Shown: one piece after another, positions 1 through 5,701 of the stretch
How the letters are laid out: every line of letters begins with the position of its first letter
Position numbering within the stretch: position 1 is the first letter of the stretch
Assembly: GCA_900550505.1 (NCBI GenBank)
Contig: URSI01000088.1
Location: 1-5,701, forward strand
Direction: 5' to 3'
Length of the DNA: 5,701 bases
Origin: an uncultured Eubacteriales bacterium
Lineage (GTDB): Bacteria; Bacillota; Clostridia; Oscillospirales; CAG-382
The notes under the pieces: generated by a model
Seen by the model: only the letters and a program-made list of their open reading frames with translations
Told to the model about the DNA's origin: nothing
The model's database searches: none
Position numbers and translations under genes: made by a program

Positions 1-2509
1 TCTCTCTTATCTTTTCCGCAACCGAGGCGGCGGATATATCCTGAAAGCTTATCGCTCCCTCACAGCCGCCGTCTTTGACGGGCGCCGCCGGTATGTGCTC
101 CCTGGCCGGCATGGAATCGAGCAATTCCCGCGCGCGCGTTATTACCCTGCGCGGTACCCCGGCGAGCTTTGCGACCTCTATCCCATAGCTTTCGTCACTC
201 GGTCCGCGAAGTATCTTGCGCAAAAACACGATATCGTCCCCGCGCTTTTTTGCTGCGATATTGTAATTCAGCACGCCCTCTGTCTCGCCCTCGAGCTCGG
301 TCAGCTCGTGGTAATGCGTGGCAAAAAGCGTTTTTGCGCCGATCCGCTCGGCGGTATATTCCACCACCGCACGCGCTATGCTCATTCCGTCATATGTAGA
401 GGTGCCGCGCCCTATCTCGTCGTAAACTATCAGGCTCTTTTTCGTCGCATTGTCGAGTATCGACGCCACCTCCACCATTTCGAGCATAAAGGTGGAGTTG
501 CCGCTGGCAAGGTCATCCGAAGCGCCGACACGGGTAAATATGCGGTCAACGATACCTATCCGCGCCTCCTTGGCGGGAATAAACGAGCCGATCTGCGCCA
601 GCAGCACCAGCACGGCCACCTGCCTCATATATGTGGATTTGCCCGCCATATTCGGACCCGTAATTATCATCACACGGTTGTTTTTGCAGTCGAGCTCAGT
701 ATCATTCGGAACAAAATACGAATCCTTCATGAACCGCTCGACCACCGGATGCCGTCCGTCCCGTATGCTTATCACATCGGAATCGTCCACCTCCGGTCTG
801 ATATACCCGTTTTCCGCAGCTATCGAGGCAAGCGAACAGTAAACGTCCAGCTGCGCCATCATGGAAGCGGTATGGTGCAGCTGTGCCATGGCCGCCATGA
901 GCCTGTCCCGCAAACGCGAAAAGTGCATGAGCTCTATCGCCTTTGCCTTCTCGCCGCCCGAGAGCATCTCCTGCTCCCGCTCCTTCATCTCGGGTATCGA
1001 ATACCGCTCGCAGTTTGCAAGCGTCTGAAGCCTGTTATAATGCGAAGGCGCCTGCGAAATCTGCCCTTTTGAAACTTCGATATAATAACCGAACACGCGG
1101 TTGTAGCCGACCCGCAGATTCTTTATGCCGGTGAGCGATCTCTCACGTTCTTCGAGCTCTTTCATCCACACGTTGCCGTCGGTGCAGACGGTGCGGCACC
1201 TGTCCAGCTCCGCATCGTATCCGTCACGGATAAACCCGCCGTCTCTGACAGCGGCAGGCGGCTCCGGCACGAACATATCCTCTATGTCCGCCGTCAGCTT
1301 TTCAAAATCGCCCATCGTGCCGACTATACGTTCCAGCTCCTCGCACCCGCAGTTCTCAAGCTTTGAGCGGAAAAACGGTATCTTCTCAAGCGTGGCTGCA
1401 AGCCCTTTCATGTCCCTCGGAGTCGCGGAATTGTAAACGACACGGGTCAAAAGTCTTTCTATATCCACCGTCGAACGAAGCTCCGACGCTATATCCTCAC
1501 GGATGACCGTCTTGCCGTAGAGATATGAGACCGCCTCCTGTCTGCGTCTTATGATGCGGCATTCCAGCAGCGGTCTTTCCAGCCACATCCGGAGCAGTCT
1601 GGCACCGGCACCCGTGCGGGTACGGTCTATCGCCCACAAAAGCGAGCCTTTTTTGTCCTTCGTCCGTATGGTCTCGGTCAGCTCGAGATTGCGGCGGGAA
1701 TAATAATCCAGCTGCATCACACGCGCGTCCGAATAGCACATCAGCTTGCTTATATATCCGAGGTCCGTCTTTTGCGTACGCTCTATATAGCCCAGAAGCG
1801 CGCCCACCGCTACACCTGCCGGATCGTTCTCGCCCATACCGCTGCTTTCGCGCCAGTTTTCGCCGAATTGCGCGCTCACCCGTGAAAGCACGGTGTTTTC
1901 GAACTCCGCGCCGTCAAGCACGGTTATCATGGACCCGAGCCTGTTTTCCGCAAAATCCCGCACCTTTTCCCCGATATCGGCTCCGCACAGCACCTCGGTA
2001 GGAGAATACGAGGCAAGCTCGGCAAACATCTCGCCTTCAGAACAGCTTTCAAAGCCCTTTGCATACATCTCTCCCGTAGAGATATCCGCAAACGCCAGCC
2101 CGACCCGGGCGCCGTCCGTATGGATGCAGCAGATGAAATTGTTCTTTTCTTCCGATAAATACCCCGTATCGACAACGGTCCCCGGCGTGACTATTCTGAT
2201 CACTTCACGGTTGACTATCCCTTTCGCCGTAGCGGGATCCTCCGTCTGCTCGCACACCGCCACGCGATACCCCGCGGCTATCAGCTTGGCGATATAACCG
2301 TCCACCGCATGAAACGGGACACCGCACATCGGCGCGCGCTCCTCCTCACCGCAGGCGCGTCCGGTCAGCACGAGATCGAGCACACGCGAAGCTATCCGTG
2401 CGTCATCATAAAACATCTCGTAGAAATCGCCCAGTCTGTACATGAGAATACAGTCCTTCACGGTCTCCTTGACCGCAAAATACTGCTGCATCATCGGGGT
2501 AACAGCCAT
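1..2509 (-). CDS. mutS: DNA mismatch repair ATPase MutS (3' end cut off by window)
   Basis: MutS binds base mismatches and small insertion/deletion loops and, using ATP, recruits MutL to start mismatch repair. I translated the minus strand from the ATG at 2509 and found 836 codons without a stop. The N-terminal mismatch-binding domain has the Phe-X-Glu motif in GDFYEMF (F29, E31), which stacks on and contacts the mispaired base. The C-terminal ATPase has Walker A GPNMAGKST (618-626), the STFMLEM signature region (around 672-678), Walker B VYDEIGRG (D697, E698) and the THYHEL switch (731-736), followed by a helix-turn-helix dimerisation region. Family members are usually about 850-880 residues, so perhaps 20-40 are missing. 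The start is fixed by an AAGGA ribosome binding site 9 bases upstream. It follows the ymcA-like gene by 43 bp, so co-transcription is likely. In this order mutL normally comes next, beyond the left edge. No frameshift is seen. Identification as MutS1 rather than MutS2 is secure because the mismatch-binding domain is present and there is no Smr domain in the part seen. Confidence 0.98.
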   Translation of the reverse strand, partial: MAVTPMMQQYFAVKETVKDCILMYRLGDFYEMFYDDARIASRVLDLVLTGRACGEEERAPMCGVPFHAVDGYIAKLIAAGYRVAVCEQTEDPATAKGIVNREVIRIVTPGTVVDTGYLSEEKNNFICCIHTDGARVGLAFADISTGEMYAKGFESCSEGEMFAELASYSPTEVLCGADIGEKVRDFAENRLGSMITVLDGAEFENTVLSRVSAQFGENWRESSGMGENDPAGVAVGALLGYIERTQKTDLGYISKLMCYSDARVMQLDYYSRRNLELTETIRTKDKKGSLLWAIDRTRTGAGARLLRMWLERPLLECRIIRRRQEAVSYLYGKTVIREDIASELRSTVDIERLLTRVVYNSATPRDMKGLAATLEKIPFFRSKLENCGCEELERIVGTMGDFEKLTADIEDMFVPEPPAAVRDGGFIRDGYDAELDRCRTVCTDGNVWMKELEERERSLTGIKNLRVGYNRVFGYYIEVSKGQISQAPSHYNRLQTLANCERYSIPEMKEREQEMLSGGEKAKAIELMHFSRLRDRLMAAMAQLHHTASMMAQLDVYCSLASIAAENGYIRPEVDDSDVISIRDGRHPVVERFMKDSYFVPNDTELDCKNNRVMIITGPNMAGKSTYMRQVAVLVLLAQIGSFIPAKEARIGIVDRIFTRVGASDDLASGNSTFMLEMVEVASILDNATKKSLIVYDEIGRGTSTYDGMSIARAVVEYTAERIGAKTLFATHYHELTELEGETEGVLNYNIAAKKRGDDIVFLRKILRGPSDESYGIEVAKLAGVPRRVITRARELLDSMPAREHIPAAPVKDGGCEGAISFQDISAASVAEKIRE

Positions 2510-2529
2510 TTTACCGCATCCTTACCGCA
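2510..2529 (-). promoter_or_regulatory. mutS translation start region with duplicated octamer
   Basis: The ribosome binding site AAGGA lies at 2519-2523, 9 bases before the mutS ATG. It sits between two copies of the octamer TGCGGTAA (minus strand; plus-strand 2511-2518 and 2522-2529), an 11-base period. The first copy runs into GGATG, creating an earlier ATG at 2519 that reads ATG-CGG-TAA and stops one base before the mutS ATG. That upstream ATG overlaps the AAGGA element and has no well-spaced ribosome binding site of its own, so it probably is not translated efficiently. A role in setting mutS expression is possible but unproven. Confidence 0.6.
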
Positions 2530-2552
2530 AAAAAGTTTTTTCGTTCTTCCGT

Positions 2553-2933
2553 TCAGTGGCAGCCTGCGCAGCCCGAGCAATCGCCGCCGCAGCTGCTGCC
2601 GGTCACAGCCGACATAAGCGTCGTATTTATCTCATTGAGCAGCACGTTCAATGCGTCCTCAGCGTTGCTCAGCCGTTCGTGACGCGCGTTTGCCGTTATT
2701 GAATCGTACAGCTCCTTCACGCGCGTGCCGAGACGTTCTTTTGCTTCGCCGTCCCCTTCGTTTTCAAGCTCTCTGTCATATGCCGTCTTCATCGCATTGT
2801 ATTCCGCCAAGCTCCTGACAAGCTCCGTATCCGAAAAATATTCCTCGCGTGCCAGACGGTATTCTTTGACCGCCTCATCCTCCGCAAGCGCCTGCGCAAA
2901 GAGCTCAAGCATACCCTGAAGACTTTCTTTCAT
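2553..2933 (-). CDS. ymcA: YlbF/YmcA (RicA-like) family protein with Cys-rich C-terminal tail
   Basis: A 126-residue, mostly helical, charged protein of the YlbF/YmcA family (Com_YlbF, formerly DUF964). In B. subtilis YmcA, YlbF and YaaT form the RicAFT complex, which carries [4Fe-4S] clusters and affects RNase Y-dependent mRNA processing, competence, sporulation and biofilm formation. The assignment rests on size, the amphipathic helices with the EYRLAREEYFSD region near residues 24-35, and the position between miaB and mutS, where B. subtilis has ymcA. The tail holds the protein's only cysteines, C115, C119, C122 and C125 (CX3CX2CX2C), followed by a terminal His126. I chose the ATG at 2933 because AAAGGAA lies 7 bases upstream. 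A GTG at 2981 would add 16 residues, but it overlaps the miaB end and lacks a good ribosome binding site. The gene starts 29 bp after miaB. It could be a generic YlbF paralogue rather than the true YmcA orthologue, since the family members are hard to separate by eye. Confidence 0.8.
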   Translation of the reverse strand: MKESLQGMLELFAQALAEDEAVKEYRLAREEYFSDTELVRSLAEYNAMKTAYDRELENEGDGEAKERLGTRVKELYDSITANARHERLSNAEDALNVLLNEINTTLMSAVTGSSCGGDCSGCAGCH

Positions 2934-2962
2934 TTTTCTGTTCCTTTCATAGTTACCGTTTT

Positions 2963-4348
2963 TTATTTTTCTTCGCCGCACAGCCGGTAAGCTTCGGCAG
3001 ATTTTATCACTACATCCGTAAATTCACCCACGCGTGCGCTTGCCGAAGTAAAACTCACGGGCTTGTTCTGACCGCTTCGCCCCGTGCAGACCTCGCCCGC
3101 CTCGTCGCAGAGCACCCGCTGCACACTGCCGACAAGCGCTTCATTGTTCTCGCGGGCTATGGAATTCTCAAGCTCGCTCAGCGCACCGAACCGGCGGACC
3201 TTGACCTCATGCGGGACCTGATCCTCCATCTCCGCCGCCCTCGTGCCCGGCCGCGGCGAATACAAAAAGGTAAATATCATGTCAAACCGCGACTGCCGCA
3301 CCACTTCGAGCGTGCCTTCAAAGTCCGCTTCCGTCTCCCCCGGAAAACCGCATATGACGTCGGTCGTCAGCGCCGCATCCGGCAGCACGCGCCGTATCGT
3401 TTCCACCCTTTCAAGGTACTGCGATACCGTATAATGCCGGTTCATCAGCTTTAGTATCCTGTCGCTTCCCGACTGAAAAGGAAGGTGTATGTGCGGTGCT
3501 GCCTTAGGGTGGCGGCAAGCCTCTATAAGCCTGTCCGAACAATCCTTCGGATGAGAAGTCATGAAGCGCACCCTGAAGTCTCCCTCGAGTTCGCATACCG
3601 CAAGCAGTAGCGAAGGAAAATCAAAGCCCTCCTCACCGCGATACGAATTGACGTTCTGACCGAGCAATGTTATTTCTTTCGCTCCGTCGGCTATATACGC
3701 ACGCGCTTCGTCGAGCACATCGCGCTCGCGTCTGCTGCGCTCGCGTCCTCTGACATACGGAACGATACAGTAGGAACAAAAATTATCGCACCCGTACATC
3801 ACGCTCAGCCACGCCCGGTGACGGACGGGACGCACGGCAGGCAGCCCCTCGGCAATATTGCCGAATTCCGAATGGGGCGCGCGCGTAACCGCAAAAATAC
3901 GCTCTCGCCGCTCCCGTACCTTTGAAACGAGCTCGGGCAGGGTATGTATACGGTCGGTGCCGAAAACGATATCCACATACGGATAGCTGCCCATAAGCTG
4001 GTCGGTCCGTGACTGCTCCTGCGCCATACAGCCGCATACCGCAATTATCAGACCGGGGTTTTTCTTCTTCAGCTTTTTCAGGCCGCCCGTGTTGGACAGC
4101 GCCCGAAGCTCCGCATGCTCTCTCACGGCGCACGTATTGATCACTATGAGGTCTGCATCCTCCCTGCCTTCGGCGGGTACATAACCCATTGCCTCCGCGA
4201 TCCCGGCGATACGTTCGGCGTCCGCCTCGTTCTGCTGGCATCCGAAACACTCCACGCGGTATTTCCCCCCGGGATACCGGTTCCCGTAAATCTCAGCCGT
4301 TTCAAGCTGTCTGCGTATCTCTTCCTCCGGTACAAAAACACTGTTCAT
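2963..4348 (-). CDS. miaB: tRNA-2-methylthio-N6-dimethylallyladenosine synthase MiaB
   Basis: This radical SAM methylthiotransferase converts i6A to ms2i6A at position 37 of tRNAs that read codons starting with U, in the cytoplasm. The protein has 461 residues and is complete. The N-terminal UPF0004 domain (about 30-145) holds the auxiliary-cluster cysteines: C37 in FGCQQNE, C73 in NTCAVREHAE and C107 in CGCMAQ. The radical SAM domain carries C187, C191 and C194 in CDNFCSYC, followed by IVPYVRGRE. SHPKD (265-269), HLPFQSGS (288-295) and CGFPGET (333-339) are further conserved blocks. A TRAM RNA-binding domain occupies about 405-459. The FGCQQNE and CIVPYVRGRE signatures favour MiaB over RimO and MtaB. 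The ATG at 4348 is the earliest possible start, because an in-frame TAG immediately precedes it. The roughly 30 residues before the first domain are normal for clostridial MiaB. The gene overlaps the upstream peptidase gene by 47 bp, and its AAAGG element is 15 bases away, which suggests translational coupling. Confidence 0.97.
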   Translation of the reverse strand: MNSVFVPEEEIRRQLETAEIYGNRYPGGKYRVECFGCQQNEADAERIAGIAEAMGYVPAEGREDADLIVINTCAVREHAELRALSNTGGLKKLKKKNPGLIIAVCGCMAQEQSRTDQLMGSYPYVDIVFGTDRIHTLPELVSKVRERRERIFAVTRAPHSEFGNIAEGLPAVRPVRHRAWLSVMYGCDNFCSYCIVPYVRGRERSRRERDVLDEARAYIADGAKEITLLGQNVNSYRGEEGFDFPSLLLAVCELEGDFRVRFMTSHPKDCSDRLIEACRHPKAAPHIHLPFQSGSDRILKLMNRHYTVSQYLERVETIRRVLPDAALTTDVICGFPGETEADFEGTLEVVRQSRFDMIFTFLYSPRPGTRAAEMEDQVPHEVKVRRFGALSELENSIARENNEALVGSVQRVLCDEAGEVCTGRSGQNKPVSFTSASARVGEFTDVVIKSAEAYRLCGEEK

Positions 4349-5132
4349 CTATACAAGTCATTACCTTTACTATTTTTTTTGCGTCCTGTGCAGGCGAATA
4401 CAGTTCGTCGTCCTTCTTCAACGAGTTGACGCGGACCGTGCCGTCGTTGCCTGTGGTGGCATGGACGAACCGTCCGTTGCCTGTATAAATCACGACATGC
4501 CCCTCATAAAAGATCAGGTCGGCTGCCTTCGCCTCTTCAAGCGGTATCTCACGCAGCTTCGTCTGACGTTCGGGGGCTGCGTCCCGATACAGCGATATCC
4601 CGTTAAGGTAATACGCCATGAACGCCAAGCCGGAGCAGTCGATACCGAATGTGCTCTTTCCTCCCCAGCGGTAAGGTGTGCCGATATAAGACATGGCCGT
4701 TGCTACGACAGAGTCTCTCGGCAATTCCCGCGGCGCCGCGCACGGACGCAGCCGCTCGCTCCGCACATATCCGCGCCCCTTTGCCGTCTCGACCACCGAA
4801 TACAGCCCTTCCGTCCCCGTCACACGCAGCCGGCTGCCGCACGGCAGACACATCAGCGGCGCACCGTAATTGCGCGGTTGGGGAAGAACATCGCAAAACC
4901 GTGAAACCACAAAATGATCTCCTCTGTCCCCCCAAGCCGCCAGGAGCGCGGATGCCCTCGCATAGCATTCATACCCGTACTCCATGTTTATTTTGTAAAA
5001 ATCTTCCTCGAGCCCGACAATGCGGCATTCCATGCCGTAAAGCGCTTCGTCCACATGCTGAGAGTAGGGATCGGGTCGCTCAAAAAGCTCAGTGACGGGC
5101 AAAACGAATCTCATCGTTTCAAAATTTTTCAT
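4302..5132 (-). CDS. SH3b-NlpC/P60 peptidase, YkfC-like, no signal peptide
   Basis: A 276-residue cysteine peptidase. NlpC/P60 enzymes cleave peptidoglycan stem peptides, typically the gamma-D-Glu to diamino-acid bond. Two bacterial SH3-like segments (about residues 10-65 and 72-128) precede the catalytic domain (about 138-260). The putative triad is C166 in GIDCSGL, H212 in EGHVVIYTG and H224 in RFVHATTG. The Cys-His-His pattern and the two SH3b domains match YkfC-type gamma-D-glutamyl-L-diamino-acid endopeptidases of muropeptide recycling. There is no hydrophobic N-terminal segment, so a cytoplasmic recycling role is more likely than secretion; this is inference. The start at 5132 is supported by GAGGAAG 8 bases upstream. 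The last 14-16 residues, rich in Cys, extend past the expected end of the domain and are encoded over the start of miaB. It is the first gene of the minus-strand group and is divergent from a peptidoglycan deacetylase gene. Substrate and exact family member are not certain. Confidence 0.88.
   Translation of the reverse strand: MKNFETMRFVLPVTELFERPDPYSQHVDEALYGMECRIVGLEEDFYKINMEYGYECYARASALLAAWGDRGDHFVVSRFCDVLPQPRNYGAPLMCLPCGSRLRVTGTEGLYSVVETAKGRGYVRSERLRPCAAPRELPRDSVVATAMSYIGTPYRWGGKSTFGIDCSGLAFMAYYLNGISLYRDAAPERQTKLREIPLEEAKAADLIFYEGHVVIYTGNGRFVHATTGNDGTVRVNSLKKDDELYSPAQDAKKIVKVMTCIDEQCFCTGGRDTQTA
4363..4368 (-). promoter_or_regulatory. Distant ribosome binding site of miaB
   Basis: AAAGGT on the minus strand is the only purine-rich match before miaB. 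It lies within the end of the peptidase gene, 15 bases before the miaB ATG, which is longer than the usual 5-10. A nearer ATG at 4361 is in the peptidase frame and is not a miaB start. Because ribosomes finishing the peptidase gene pass straight over the miaB start, coupling may compensate for the poor spacing. Confidence 0.45.
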
Positions 5133-5201
5133 CGTTTATTCTTCCTCGCTTTGCCGAAAACTATCAATGCGATCAATTCGCAAAAAGGAGAAATTTTATG
5201 T
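5133..5201. promoter_or_regulatory. Divergent intergenic region with short repeats
   Basis: This 69-bp gap should hold the promoters for the minus-strand operon and the plus-strand deacetylase gene. It is A+T-rich compared with the genes. ATCAAT occurs twice in direct order (5163-5168 and 5172-5177, 9-base period). A small inverted repeat, TGCGA and TCGCA, spans 5168-5182 with a 5-base centre. I could not find a convincing -35/-10 pair for either direction, nor a clear sporulation sigma-factor site. The repeats could form an operator but are short enough to be chance. Confidence 0.4.
5184..5190 (+). promoter_or_regulatory. Ribosome binding site deciding the deacetylase start
   Basis: AAAGGAG lies 7 bases before the ATG at 5198 and 11 bases before the ATG at 5202; the two ATGs overlap in the string ATGTATG. 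Spacing alone favours 5198, but that frame closes after 34 codons and encodes nothing recognisable. The 5202 frame encodes a signal peptide and deacetylase domain and stays open to the window edge, so it is the real start. Confidence 0.75.
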
Positions 5202-5701
5202 ATGAAAAAAACGATCGCAAAATTTTTTGCCGCGCTTGTGCTGCTGCTTGCCCTGACCGACGGCGGGCGTACGATCACGGAAGCGTCACAACCCTCCGGT
5301 GAAAAACAAAACTGGTATTTCAAATCGGCAGGTGACGGCTCACAGCCGGTAGTGAACGGAGGACAGTGCTATCCCCAATACCGTGTGCTGAGCCTCGGTG
5401 ATCCGGACGACAAGGTCATATATCTGACCTTCGACGCCGGATACGGCAACGAAAACGTCAAAAAGATCCTTGACACGCTCAAAAAGCACCAGGCTCCCGC
5501 AGCTTTCTTTATACTGCCCGGTATAATAAGAAACAGCCTTGAGCTCGTCAACCGCATGTTCGAAGAAGGTCACACCGTGTGCAACCACACCTACAGTCAC
5601 CGGAACATCGCGGCGATGACGGAATCCCAACTGTCGGACGAGTTGACAAAGCTCGAATCGCTATGTCTCGAAAAGACGGGGAGAGAAATGTCTCATTATT
5701 T
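5202..5701 (+). CDS. pdaA: PdaA-like polysaccharide deacetylase, exported (3' end cut off by window)
   Basis: The first 166 residues of a NodB-homology polysaccharide deacetylase are seen. The closest match I recognise is PdaA, the N-acetylmuramic acid deacetylase needed for muramic delta-lactam formation in spore cortex. Residues 1-20 form a signal peptide or anchor (MKKTIAKFF, then ALVLLLAL); a signal peptidase site near TEA (25-29) is possible. An NWYFK motif (37-41) precedes the NodB domain, as in PdaA proteins. NodB motif 1 is TFDAGY (76-81), with D78 as likely catalytic base. Motif 2 is HTYSH (129-133), giving the two metal-binding histidines. The usual second Asp of TFDDG is Ala here; PdaA itself has Asn at that place, so this agrees with the PdaA branch. 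The remaining motifs (RPP onward) lie outside the window. The gene is divergent from the NlpC/P60 peptidase gene. It could instead be a vegetative peptidoglycan deacetylase; spore-specific use is inference. Confidence 0.9.
   Translation, partial: MKKTIAKFFAALVLLLALTDGGRTITEASQPSGEKQNWYFKSAGDGSQPVVNGGQCYPQYRVLSLGDPDDKVIYLTFDAGYGNENVKKILDTLKKHQAPAAFFILPGIIRNSLELVNRMFEEGHTVCNHTYSHRNIAAMTESQLSDELTKLESLCLEKTGREMSHY

Noticed and set aside
95..1072. A 325-codon open frame on the plus strand opposite mutS
   Set aside because: It is codon-aligned with mutS and open because mutS rarely uses codons whose complement is a stop. The product is Arg/His-rich with no recognisable domain, while mutS on the other strand is unmistakable.
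2529..2541. A6-G-T6 symmetric tract before mutS as a possible terminator
   Set aside because: A hairpin would have only A-T pairs and almost no loop. It lies within an apparent operon and has no G+C-rich stem.
2553..2981. Longer form of the YmcA-like protein starting at GTG 2981
   Set aside because: The extra 16 residues are basic and unlike the family, overlap the miaB end, and have no good ribosome binding site. The ATG at 2933 has AAAGGAA at ideal spacing.
3783..4250. A 155-codon minus-strand frame overlapping miaB
   Set aside because: It lies out of frame inside the conserved MiaB N-terminal domain and has low-complexity Arg-rich content with no family resemblance.
5151..5179. TTGCCG at 5151 as a -35 box for the deacetylase gene
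   Set aside because: No acceptable -10 hexamer is found 16-18 bases downstream; the best candidates match poorly.
5198..5302. Alternative plus-strand ORF from the ATG at 5198
   Set aside because: It closes after 34 codons and lacks a signal peptide or domain. The overlapping frame from 5202 encodes the deacetylase.
5129..5323. Minus-strand 64-codon frame over the divergent region
   Set aside because: It runs antisense to the start of the deacetylase and across the peptidase start, with no family resemblance and no support for translation.

Overview
The window looks like a chromosomal housekeeping segment from a Bacillota bacterium of the class Clostridia. The pointers are the order miaB - ymcA/ricA-like - mutS (in Bacillus subtilis the same genes run ymcB/miaB, ymcA, cotE, mutS, mutL), purine-rich AGGAGG-type ribosome binding sites, and a PdaA-like polysaccharide deacetylase of the kind used in spore cortex and peptidoglycan maturation. 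Base composition appears a little above half G+C. The isoleucine codon ATA is used unusually often. The species cannot be named from this sequence.

Layout. Four genes lie on the minus strand, transcribed from right to left, and probably form one operon. They are a cytoplasmic-looking SH3b plus NlpC/P60 peptidase (4302-5132), miaB (2963-4348, overlapping the peptidase gene by 47 bp), a small YlbF/YmcA-family gene with a four-cysteine tail (2553-2933), and mutS (2509 down to the left edge, truncated near its 3' end). To the right, a 69-bp divergent intergenic region separates this operon from a plus-strand PdaA-like deacetylase gene (5202 to the right edge, truncated). No stretch over 300 bp lacks a gene. 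I see no RNA gene, mobile element, CRISPR array or convincing terminator.

How the genes fit together. MiaB (tRNA ms2i6A37 methylthiotransferase, two Fe-S clusters) and the YmcA-like protein (a family that forms an Fe-S-carrying complex in B. subtilis) are neighbours, which agrees with an Fe-S or RNA-related link. MutS is the mismatch-recognition ATPase, and mutL would be expected just beyond the left edge. The two genes flanking the divergent region both act on peptidoglycan or its fragments: a putative muropeptide endopeptidase without an export signal, and an exported deacetylase.

No clearly new system is present. The points most worth a second look are the self-contained CX3CX2CX2C-His tail of the YmcA-like protein, the 47-bp gene overlap at the miaB start, and the duplicated octamer with a two-codon mini-ORF at the mutS start.
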